A stretch of DNA of 64,000 nt from NCBI RefSeq assembly GCF_047372505.1, contig NZ_JBKBEU010000003.1:66977-130976 (forward strand). Reading direction: 5' to 3'. The DNA is from Phaeobacter cretensis (GTDB taxonomy: Bacteria > Pseudomonadota > Alphaproteobacteria > Rhodobacterales > Rhodobacteraceae). This document shows, piece by piece, positions 53,879 through 61,704 of the stretch. Numbering within the stretch: position 1 is the first letter of the stretch; each line of letters starts with the position of its first letter. Both the position numbers and the translations under genes were made by a program. The notes beneath the pieces are model-generated. The model had not been told where the DNA came from, searched no databases, and was given only the letters and a program-made list of their open reading frames with translations.

Positions 53879-55027
53879 CTATCCGAACAAATCGTCTATT
53901 GTAGGTTCCTTTGGTGGAGCACCGCAGGCCTGAATTCCACTTTCGAAGTATCCCGGTAGGTCCCGGTTATGATAGACGGAAAGTGACGTCTTACATCGAG
54001 TCACGGCTGTATAACTCATCTTCCGCTGAAGTCTGAAATTCTTAACTAGGTCCGTTCCGAGCACATGGCCTGCTCGGAACTCCAGACCTTTTGCGCCGTG
54101 GATCGTCGTGACTATCACACGCCGGTCAAGTGTTTGTGGTTCATAGTCACCGTGCTGTACATGAATATGCTCAGCGATTTCTGACTGCAACAATGCTTGA
54201 CTTACTTCGCTCAGCTCTTGTGCACGCGGACAAAGTACACCTATGTACTCATCTGGATAAGCCTGAAGCTGGGTCTTGATCTCTTCGATTGCAGCCTCAA
54301 CCTGATTGTCTAGTGAAGCCCCTGAAATTGCCTTAACTGTGGAAGGGTAGGCATCTTCGTCATAGTTGGATCGAGCTTCTAGCCCATCTTCACTATCCAC
54401 TTGGCCTTGAATGCCGTCCGCAACTCTACAAATCTTTAAACCATTTCTATAGTGAAAACTGAGCGTTGATAGCGTTATCCCTTCAGCGATTAAGCCGTCT
54501 AAGACCTCATCTTCCTCCGACTGTATTCGTTGTTTGCTGTCGCCAACAGCAAAGAGCCGGGGCGTGAAACGTCTAAGGACCGCAATTTCATCTGAGGTGT
54601 AGTCTTGTGCTTCATCAAGCAAGATGCAGTCAAAAAGGTTTTCGGGAAGGTTCTTATCTGCGAGGTTCAGTAACGCCTTAAGCAAGCTTGCTCGTCTTGC
54701 CGCAAAGTCTTCTGACTCCTCGAGGTGCACCCCATTCTCAGCAAGTAAAACCATTCCCCAACGCACATAGGTCTGTATCTTGTCGCTAGAGAACGAGTAA
54801 TGATCGGCTCCAGATGCCAAAAATTCTCTTAGCGTTCTTGCAAAGGTCAATACTGCAATCTTCTTGAGCCCCTTCTTATGAAGGAACGACGCTCGTAAGA
54901 GCAGCAAATTCGTTTTTCCGCATCCCGGTGGGCCCATCACAAGATGATGTCCGTCAACTGGGAGCGCAACGACCTGTTTTTGTTCAGCATCAAGCTCTGA
55001 AGGGTTTGTCCACCAAGTAGCGCCCAT
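53879..55027 (-). CDS. Small SF1 (UvrD-like) helicase
   Basis: This 382-residue superfamily 1 helicase is compact. It has Walker A GPPGCGKT (residues 33-40), motif Ia IAVLTFARTL, Walker B LLDEAQDY (137-143), motif III FAVGDSKQRIQ, motif IV LSFHYRNG, motif V VTTIHGAKGLEF and motif VI SYTAVTRCKTSL. It lacks the large 1B/2B insertions of UvrD or RecB, at about half their length. Its ATG overlaps the kinase stop codon by one base (TAATG), so synthesis is coupled. The pairing with a protein kinase is unusual. Confidence 0.88.
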   Translation of the reverse strand: MGATWWTNPSELDAEQKQVVALPVDGHHLVMGPPGCGKTNLLLLRASFLHKKGLKKIAVLTFARTLREFLASGADHYSFSSDKIQTYVRWGMVLLAENGVHLEESEDFAARRASLLKALLNLADKNLPENLFDCILLDEAQDYTSDEIAVLRRFTPRLFAVGDSKQRIQSEEDEVLDGLIAEGITLSTLSFHYRNGLKICRVADGIQGQVDSEDGLEARSNYDEDAYPSTVKAISGASLDNQVEAAIEEIKTQLQAYPDEYIGVLCPRAQELSEVSQALLQSEIAEHIHVQHGDYEPQTLDRRVIVTTIHGAKGLEFRAGHVLGTDLVKNFRLQRKMSYTAVTRCKTSLSVYHNRDLPGYFESGIQACGAPPKEPTIDDLFG

Positions 55028-56418
55028 TATTCATCCTCAATTATGCAAATTTCTTCAAATGAAATAGCAAAGCTGTCTGCATCTGGCGTGGCCTGCTGTG
55101 CTTGATCGATTGCAGAATAAATACACTTTTCAAGCGTTTCTAGTATGTTACCGCCCGTTGATACCCCCCTATAGAGGGTATACTGGATAGAATCCGCAGC
55201 TTCCTGATGCTCGCAAAAGAAGGGTACCGCCGTAAGTTCGACGGCACTAATTGCAGGGTCTATGATCTTAATCTCCAGCAATATTCTTATATCGCAAGCA
55301 AGCGCATGCTCGTTCGACTTATTAAAGGATACGTTGACGATGTTATCATCTCTAGTAATCAACACAGGGGGGATCGCTGATCTGTTCGAATTCCGGATAC
55401 TGCGAACCTTCACTTTGAGATGTGTCACAACGTCTTCCAGTAACGCAGCAATAGCATCAGCGGAATCCTGATCGTTAGTTCCGGCTTCTTCGACCATATA
55501 AGATCTGGCCGCAACGCGTTGCTTCATAGCGTCTAAGGCTTCTGCCGAATTTTTAGGTGGGTCAAATGAAGCCCAGCTCAGGAGCCCAACACGTACTTTA
55601 GGGTCCTTGCTTAGACACAGTCTTGCGGTTTCGATCAGATAGTTAGGTACAGAACTGTTGTGAATCGAAGGCGTATCATTTTGAACGGCCATTACGAGCC
55701 TCGCATACGGCTCAGCACTTTCTGCAAAAATCTCTTTGCGCATAATCAAATCATGCATAACCGCCCCGATCTGATAAAATGTCAGAGCCCGCCAACCTTC
55801 AACACTGTCTTCTTCGTTGCGCAACAAGAACTCAGGAGAACTATATTGCAGCGTACCTACAAACGATTGGACACCATCTCCGTCTGTTATTCCTCCATCG
55901 CCTACAGGTCGAAGAACGCCAAAATCTAGCAGAATGAGGCGACTAAAATCTTCTACAACGACAATATTTTCAGGTTTGATGTCTCTATGCGCCAATCCCA
56001 TACTCTCTAGAAATTCGCAGCAAGACGATAGTTGTGAAACAAGATTCCCTACCGAACCCACCGGAATATCCCCTAAGCATTGTTTGAGGTTAGGCCCGTC
56101 TAAAAACTCCATGAGAAGGAAGTGGTTTCCAGTGATATCGTCGACGCCGCCATCAAGAATTTTGACCATATTGGGGTGCGATTGCCCGACTAGGTCCAGT
56201 TCGCGTTCAATTCTAGCTATTTGGGCATCATCTCCATATTTCTCGATAAGATCATCATCGAACACCTTTAAGGCCGCAAATTCGCTCGTTTCATTATTTT
56301 GGGCTTTAAAAACCGCAGCAGACTTACCGAAATTAATCAGTTTCCCGACGCGCCAGCCATTGATCATCTGTCCAGTTAGTTTCTCTGATAGCTCGTTGGC
56401 CTTAACTTTATCCATCAA
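55027..56418 (-). CDS. Eukaryotic-type Ser/Thr protein kinase
   Basis: This is a 463-residue kinase. The Hanks domain spans about residues 20-275: a degenerate glycine loop INFGKSAAVFKA, Lys51 (AALKVF), the catalytic loop HRDIKPEN (144-151), DFG at 165-167 and the activation segment GTLQYSSPE (188-196). All key catalytic residues are present, so it should be active. The C-terminal 190 residues have no recognised fold. There is no transmembrane segment, unlike PknB-type sensor kinases, so it acts in the cytoplasm. It is the first gene of the three-gene operon. Confidence 0.9.
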   Translation of the reverse strand: MMDKVKANELSEKLTGQMINGWRVGKLINFGKSAAVFKAQNNETSEFAALKVFDDDLIEKYGDDAQIARIERELDLVGQSHPNMVKILDGGVDDITGNHFLLMEFLDGPNLKQCLGDIPVGSVGNLVSQLSSCCEFLESMGLAHRDIKPENIVVVEDFSRLILLDFGVLRPVGDGGITDGDGVQSFVGTLQYSSPEFLLRNEEDSVEGWRALTFYQIGAVMHDLIMRKEIFAESAEPYARLVMAVQNDTPSIHNSSVPNYLIETARLCLSKDPKVRVGLLSWASFDPPKNSAEALDAMKQRVAARSYMVEEAGTNDQDSADAIAALLEDVVTHLKVKVRSIRNSNRSAIPPVLITRDDNIVNVSFNKSNEHALACDIRILLEIKIIDPAISAVELTAVPFFCEHQEAADSIQYTLYRGVSTGGNILETLEKCIYSAIDQAQQATPDADSFAISFEEICIIEDE

Positions 56419-56491
56419 AATTCCTGCTTAAAAATAGCGCACTACAGTAACGGGCTCTGAATGTTCTAAGTTGAACATAACCGCATAGACT

Positions 56492-57823
56492 TCAATCTAC
56501 GAGAGTAAACCTTGCTTGCGAACGGTACAAACTTGATAGGTTTACATGTTTGACCCGAAACTGGCTGCGCCGCTTGGTGACTGGCCTGTCTGTACCGGCA
56601 TTTTCCATCTTGATGCCAGGATCGTAATAGACGGCCCCACTTGCAAACGCGCCGAGCAAAAGAAGCACATCCGTCCCTTCGTTCATCTGGACAACGGACG
56701 CGTAACTGTATTCTGGGGGAGGACCCTGCATTAGAGACGGGACATAAGCCGCCTTGGCGTGTTTGCGGTTCCAATGCGCCATGATCCCCTTGAACCCCCA
56801 GGAAGCTGCTATCGTGTCATCGCGTGCCATGAGCATAATCGCGCCATCCACATCCGTGATCTTGCCGGATTCAGCATCAAAGCCTGTTATCCGGAGGGCT
56901 AAGTTCGTTTCAGCGTGGAAGTCCCTATCGTTGGCATAGACACCGCCGAAGTTGATCCGGCCTGCCTTCCCGGCTTTGTCTGGATAACCGAACCGGCGCA
57001 GAAACACTTCCACACCTTCGTCCCGGTAGACGCCACCGGTTGGCTCAGGAGTCATCAACGTCACCGGACTCTTGGCTGCATATCTTTCGAAGTCCCGTAC
57101 ACCGTATTGTTTGACTTCCCACCCCATGAAATCCGGCTCGGCATAGCCGTTCGGCGAAATCCCCAGTTCGGCCTCAAGGGTGTAACCGCCGCCGTTCCGG
57201 GCGCTGTAGGGTTCCGGTACCCCTGCCCTGCCCATCTTCTGTGATGGAATCCAGCCCTTCTGATGTACTCGACGCAACGCATCGAGAAGAGCTTGCTTCG
57301 GATTGATGCCGCCTTGCCGGATCGTTTCAAGATCAACAAACACTCCCGATTGATCGAGCCCTTGCGAAGCGGTGTCGAAGGCTACAGCAATAGGATCGTC
57401 AAGTGCCACGACATGCCCATAGACCCGTCCATCAAGGCTGATGCCAAAGAAAAGCACCCTGCCCTCGTCACGTGACCGCATCAGCTCTCCAGGTGCCCTT
57501 ACAGCGCCGCGCAGGAAGCCTGACATCCTGACCTCCGGATACTTTGGGTAGAGGATCAGCTGAGCGTCTGGAGCAAGCGAGAGCCCCTCGTCGTCGACCC
57601 AAAAGAAATTGACCTTTGCTTTCGCCCTGTCCCGGACTGATCCGGCAAGTGAGCTGCCATCGTCTTCAATCTCGCCATGAGGAATGATGTTAAGAGCGCC
57701 AAAGCCACCACCCAGATAAACCTGGTTCTTGGAATTGTCATTTGGGGCGAGCCGTTTCGCATAAAATCTGACAGCGCCATACGCGGCCATCTGGTCAAGC
57801 AATTGGTTTAGCGGGTTCGTCAA
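56492..57823 (-). CDS. MvaI/BcnI-type restriction endonuclease
   Basis: This restriction endonuclease of about 443 residues resembles the MvaI/BcnI family, monomeric nickases that cut CC(W/S)GG-type sites. The N-terminal family segment is AAYGAVRFYAKRLAPNDNSKNQVYLGG. A PD-(D/E)xK-type site appears as PDFMGWEVKQYG. The TTG at 57823 with an upstream GAAGG is the likeliest start, overlapping vsr by 29 bp; an ATG at 57790 is an alternative. The open frame extends back to 57886 inside vsr. Cleavage specificity is inferred from the family, not from the sequence itself. Confidence 0.82.
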   Translation of the reverse strand: MTNPLNQLLDQMAAYGAVRFYAKRLAPNDNSKNQVYLGGGFGALNIIPHGEIEDDGSSLAGSVRDRAKAKVNFFWVDDEGLSLAPDAQLILYPKYPEVRMSGFLRGAVRAPGELMRSRDEGRVLFFGISLDGRVYGHVVALDDPIAVAFDTASQGLDQSGVFVDLETIRQGGINPKQALLDALRRVHQKGWIPSQKMGRAGVPEPYSARNGGGYTLEAELGISPNGYAEPDFMGWEVKQYGVRDFERYAAKSPVTLMTPEPTGGVYRDEGVEVFLRRFGYPDKAGKAGRINFGGVYANDRDFHAETNLALRITGFDAESGKITDVDGAIMLMARDDTIAASWGFKGIMAHWNRKHAKAAYVPSLMQGPPPEYSYASVVQMNEGTDVLLLLGAFASGAVYYDPGIKMENAGTDRPVTKRRSQFRVKHVNLSSLYRSQARFTLVD

Positions 57824-58277
57824 TCCATTGGCCTTCAATACAGAATTCGTCTGCACCAGAGGACAGCCACGCAGAGAGGGAGTCAATGACGGGCGGCAAT
57901 GGCAGACGCCCCCTGCCCTTCAGTGCGCATTCCCAGACAATGGCAATACGCCATCCCCCTGCCCCAATCTCATTACGTACAGCGATGTCACGGGCTTGGT
58001 TTCGACCTATCTTTTCTCGCCAGAATTCTTCGCGGGTCTTAGGCCATTTGAACAGCGGGCAGTCATGGCCATGCCAGAAGCACCCATGCACGAAGATTGC
58101 TGCCCCATACTTCGGCAGAACGATGTCTGGTTTGCCAGGAATGTCTTTTGCATGCAGTCGATATCGGAATCCTCGGGCATGCAGAGCCTTACGAACAATC
58201 AGCTCGGGCCGTGTGTCTGCCCCATGGATCGCCGCCATGTTTCGACGGCGGGTTTCCGTGTTGTGGACATCAGCCAA
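57795..58277 (-). CDS. vsr: Very short patch repair endonuclease (Vsr)
   Basis: Vsr nicks DNA 5' of the T in T:G mismatches made by deamination of 5-methylcytosine. This 160-residue protein starts MADVHNTETRRRNMAAIHGA and has the catalytic Asp in DIPGKPDIVLPKYG and the zinc/intercalation region FVHGCFWHGHDC. It overlaps the methyltransferase gene by 8 bp, which shows coupled expression. Its length is typical. Confidence 0.95.
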   Translation of the reverse strand: MADVHNTETRRRNMAAIHGADTRPELIVRKALHARGFRYRLHAKDIPGKPDIVLPKYGAAIFVHGCFWHGHDCPLFKWPKTREEFWREKIGRNQARDIAVRNEIGAGGWRIAIVWECALKGRGRLPLPPVIDSLSAWLSSGADEFCIEGQWIDEPAKPIA

Positions 58278-59487
58278 CTTTCTTGAGAGGCGTTTTCACC
58301 AGTTCAGCAATATGCGGACGCATCAGCCTTGCCACTTCCGCAAACACTGGCACAGCTACAGAATTGCCAAACTGCTTGTAGGCCTGGGTATCTGAGACCG
58401 GAATGCGAAAGCTTTCATCATAGCCCATCAGGCGGGCGCATTCCCGTGGCGTGAGACGGCGTGGATTGTTACCCTCTCCCCGGCTTACAAGGATCTCAGA
58501 GCCATCCTTGTAGTATCTGGCAGAGAGCGTCCGTGAAATACTGTCCCCATCCACAAGCCCAAATCCAAATCCGTTGCCCTTGGCGCGATGCTTGGCAGCG
58601 TAGTCCTGAAGGTACCTCCAGAGCTTATCTGACAGTGTGTATTTGCTGCTGACTTCTGCGTCTGGCCCGACCGTAAAATGGCCTTCCGGCTCTTCGGTTC
58701 CATTCTCGGGATGGAGAATATCCCGCATCCCCCTGCCCTTCCGCCCCGGCAAGATCGCATTGTCAAAACTGAAGCCAGTCTCCTCACGAAAGCCGACCAT
58801 GACAATTCGCTCCCTGTGCTGCGGCACAAAATTAGCAGCGTCGATAATCCGGGTGTGAAGCGTGTAACCTAATTCGTCGATCAACTTTCGTTTGATCACG
58901 TCAAAGGTCCGGCCTTTGTCATGGCTCTTGAGGTTCTTCACGTTTTCCAGCAGGAAGGCCGCTGGCCGGTGATGCATCAGGATGCGCAGGACATCGAAGA
59001 ACAACGTACCTTGCGTTTCATCATCGAAGCCGTGCGCCCTGCCGAGCGCATTTTTCTTGGAGACACCGGCAATTGAGAATGGCTGACACGGGAATCCAGC
59101 GACCAGAACATCATGGTCTGGAATGTCAGTTGCCGCGATATCCCGGATATCGCCAGCTATAGGCCGATTGTCAGGGAAATTCGCATGATAGGTCGCCTGA
59201 GCGAAACGGTCCCATTCTGAAGTGAAAACACAGCGACCACCGGCACTTTCCATCGCTTTACGAAGACCGCCAATTCCAGCGAATAGATCAATAAAGCTGA
59301 AATCGGTGTTGCCTTGGGCGGACTTAAGGGTTTCCACCTGCATCTTTAGCAGTTTAATGACACCATCACGCGGAGCCTCTTCGCCCCGTTTCCAGCGATA
59401 GACGTGACCTTCTGAGTACCCAAGGACCTCGGCGGCCTCTGGCACAGTCCAGCCACTCTGCTGCATAAGCATCTCAAATTCGGTCAT
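58270..59487 (-). CDS. DNA (cytosine-5) methyltransferase with N-terminal helix-turn-helix
   Basis: This 405-residue C5-methyltransferase has motif I DLFAGIGGLRKAME, motif IV GFPCQPFS with nucleophile Cys134, motif VI ENVKNL, motif VIII QHRERIVMVGF and motifs IX/X RLMGYDESFRIP and QFGNSVAVPVF. Residues 1-55 form a helix-turn-helix (WTVPEAAEVLGYSEGHVYRWKRG) that may repress its own promoter, as in several self-regulated methyltransferases. It protects DNA from the linked endonuclease. The presence of Vsr suggests a Dcm-like CCWGG-type target. Confidence 0.94.
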   Translation of the reverse strand: MTEFEMLMQQSGWTVPEAAEVLGYSEGHVYRWKRGEEAPRDGVIKLLKMQVETLKSAQGNTDFSFIDLFAGIGGLRKAMESAGGRCVFTSEWDRFAQATYHANFPDNRPIAGDIRDIAATDIPDHDVLVAGFPCQPFSIAGVSKKNALGRAHGFDDETQGTLFFDVLRILMHHRPAAFLLENVKNLKSHDKGRTFDVIKRKLIDELGYTLHTRIIDAANFVPQHRERIVMVGFREETGFSFDNAILPGRKGRGMRDILHPENGTEEPEGHFTVGPDAEVSSKYTLSDKLWRYLQDYAAKHRAKGNGFGFGLVDGDSISRTLSARYYKDGSEILVSRGEGNNPRRLTPRECARLMGYDESFRIPVSDTQAYKQFGNSVAVPVFAEVARLMRPHIAELVKTPLKKVG

Positions 59488-59602
59488 CTTGCTCAGTGCC
59501 CCTGACTCAACTTATCTGGGTATTTTTCTGACACTGTGATGTGAAGAATCCCTAAACACAAGAACAATATGTAAACGCGGGTTACTTCGAGTGTAATTCC
59601 AC

Positions 59603-59953
59603 CTAATTCTTCGTATTTCGATATGCCTTCAACATATCCTCAATGACATCATTGAGCCGCCTGCCTTCTTCGTCACGTAGCTGGTTCAGCTCGTCACGAA
59701 GTTTGCTTGAGACGTAGATACGCCAATAAGTCATGTCTTCATTCAGAGGTGGTCGACCTCTTCTTGGGGAAGACGATGCGGCAACAGGCTCCGTTGATCG
59801 CGTAAATCCATGCGCCTCCCCAGCTTTTGCAACAGCGTCTCTGTCCGGTTTGGCGCGACTTGCCTTCGGTTTACTCTTTAGTCCCGCGCCGATCTTAACA
59901 TCGGTTGCTGGTTTCTCGTCGTCGTCATCCAAGTTCAGAAAGCTATTTGCCAT
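59603..59953 (-). CDS. Ribbon-helix-helix plasmid partition protein (ParG/ParB-like)
   Basis: This is a 116-residue protein with a long disordered, basic N-terminus and a C-terminal ribbon-helix-helix-type segment (MTYWRIYVSSKLRDELNQLR followed by DEEGRRLNDVIEDMLKAY). It overlaps the parA stop codon by one base (TAATG), the usual arrangement of centromere-binding partners of ParA. It marks this segment as plasmid-derived. Confidence 0.75.
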   Translation of the reverse strand: MANSFLNLDDDDEKPATDVKIGAGLKSKPKASRAKPDRDAVAKAGEAHGFTRSTEPVAASSSPRRGRPPLNEDMTYWRIYVSSKLRDELNQLRDEEGRRLNDVIEDMLKAYRNTKN

Positions 59954-60428
59954 TATTCCGCCTCCAGTATTTCAGCCAGCTCTTTCCCGAGTCTTGCCGT
60001 GTTGCTGATCGCGCTTGCTACAGACTGATTGTGACCAAGCTCAAAAAGAGTCTTACCTTCAGCCATCACGCGCTCAAATGGCGCTCGACGCATAAGCTCA
60101 GTTTGCAGGCGTTCGACCCCTGCCCCATCTAGCTCAGCAAGTAGCTCCTTGTGAGATTTTGTGACGATGGCGGCATCGGTCTGAGTTATCAAAATTCGAG
60201 CGGGAACAGTTCTGCGAGCAGCGCGACCGGCGTCCCGGATCATCTTGAGTGCCGCTCCTGCTGCGTCCCCATCAAGAGCACTGGGCCGCATGGGAATGAT
60301 GCACATATCTGATGCAGACGCAGCATAAGAGGCCATAAGACCTGCAACACCTTCAAGATCAACGAACACCAAGTCGTGCTTCGCTTCCGCTGCCTCCAAG
60401 GTATCGAGGATGCTTCCATCAGATGGAT
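59953..60428 (-). pseudogene. ParA-family ATPase, 5' end replaced by Tn3 derivative
   Basis: About 158 C-terminal codons remain, beginning THPSDGSILDTLEAAEAKHD, and include LVFVDLEGVAGLMASYAASAS and IIPMRPSALDG, characteristic of ParA motifs after the Walker A. The frame runs into the terminal repeat at 60429, so the N-terminal Walker A lysine motif is missing. The protein cannot hydrolyse ATP normally, and partition by this pair is lost. An open frame extends into the repeat but would add unrelated residues. Confidence 0.85.
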
Positions 60429-61281
60429 GGGTTCCTCCCAACAAAGGTACGTAAAGTCCCACAGGATTTGTTGAAGCGGTCTGTTGTGTCGTGCTTTTTC
60501 CTGTTTTTGCACCTCCCGTTTTCACGCTGTTTCTACGCCACCTTTTTCCGGGGTAGGACACCGATAGTGTCGCGGAGTTTTTCTTCTGAGAAATCGTATT
60601 CGCCGAGCATGTTGATATGGGCCCATGACATTGGCGAGTGGGCTGCGATCAGACGCATCAGGTTTTCCCGCGCCTCGACATCCGGTGTCTTCTCGACCTG
60701 TCTGGCGAGGTAGAGATAGTTCCAGCAGATGATGGCATTCCGGATCAACCGGTTGCAGGCCTCTGCGACCTCTTGCTCTTCCTTTGCGGTCTGGGTGTAT
60801 TCGCGAGGATTTCCGACAGCCACGGCGCGGGTGAAACGATTGGCAAGTTCGACCTTGTTGAGCTGCTTCTCAATGGCCTGCCGGAGCGCGAGATCGTCGA
60901 TGTAGCGCAGTATGAAGAGGGATTTGATGATCTGTCCGAAGGCCTTGAGGTTCACTGCCTCGCCCTCGGTGGCGTCGATCTCACCAGCTCCGCTGGTAAG
61001 ATGACCATGAATGTCATCAATGCCGTCGCACAGTTCGAGCGCGACCTGCTCATCGAGCGCACCCAATCCGGCCTTGCGCGCGCCAAAGCGGAAGGTAAGC
61101 CCTTAGGACGACCATCAGCCCTTTCCGAGGATCAGCAGGCCGAAGTGAAGCAAAAACTGGAAAACGGCGAAACAATCTCAGCTATCGCGCGACAGTTCGA
61201 GACAAGCAGGCAGACAATCATCCGCGTCAGGGCGCGGCCCTAATCCTATGTCGCATTACGTACCTTTGTTGGAATAGACCC
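60429..61281. mobile_element. Internal-deletion derivative of the Tn3-family element (copy 3)
   Basis: This 853-bp copy has the same length, deletion junction and reading frames as copy 2 (tnpA remnant 60533-60949 on the minus strand, tnpR remnant 60950-61243 on the plus strand). The right end differs by one base (GGAATAGACCC instead of GGGATAGACCC). The left flank is TGGAT inside parA; the right flank is ACTTG, matching the left flank of the full copy 36.5 kb away. It lacks res and could only move with TnpA supplied in trans. Confidence 0.9.
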
Positions 61282-61286
61282 ACTTG
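61282..61286. repeat. Target-site duplication ACTTG, right copy
   Basis: ACTTG follows the right terminal repeat of copy 3 and equals 24776-24780. Joining the two flanks at this pentamer reconstitutes an uninterrupted IS6 transposase frame across the junction. Confidence 0.85.
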
Positions 61287-61565
61287 CTAGGTGAGCGCGG
61301 CATTACGGTTGATCGGTCGACCGCCTATCGCTGGGTGCAGAAGTTTGGCCCTGAATTGACCAAGCAAACAGAGAAGCACCTACGGAGGGCCAGTGTCGAC
61401 TGGCACGTCGACGAGACCTACATCCGCGTTGGTGGCAAATGGCGTTATTTATGGCGTGCTGTCGATGCAAATGGCCAGATGATTGACTTTCGCCTCACCG
61501 CGCGACGCGATGCAAAGGCTGCCAAAGCCTTTCTCAACAAAGCGATTGAACGCGTGCGGCTGCAT
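61287..61565 (+). pseudogene. IS6-family transposase, 3' part interrupted and truncated
   Basis: The plus strand continues the transposase as LGERGITVDRSTAYRWVQKF followed by the DDE-domain segment WHVDETYIRVGGKWRYLWRAVDANGQMIDF and NKAIERVRLH. Family similarity stops at about 61565, well before the normal end of the protein (the region after the second catalytic Asp is missing), so the element was truncated independently. No right terminal repeat of IS6 is visible. The 139 bp after it show nothing recognisable. Confidence 0.85.
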
Positions 61566-61704
61566 TGCTTCGGGCATCGTGATCCACCGCTGCAAAAGGC
61601 CACAGGTTGACGACAGGCGCGTTCTCGGCGACATCACGATGCGGCACTATTCGAACGAATGGTGCCGTCATTTCGTTTCAGACGATTGGGCATCAAAGCC
61701 CGCG

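Larger units (their letters stand above)
24781..61281. mobile_element. 36.5-kb Tn3-bounded composite block inserted in an IS6 transposase gene
   Basis: The block is bounded on the left by the IR of a complete Tn3-family transposon and on the right by the IR of an 853-bp derivative of the same family. The outer flanks are the same pentamer (ACTTG), and joining them restores the IS6 transposase frame (VVDL then LGERGITVD). All three Tn3-type copies have the same orientation. The cargo is a methyl-compound catabolic island and a plasmid-like defence/partition segment. The block moved as one unit or was built by recombination between copies after a single insertion; the sequence fits both. Confidence 0.8.
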
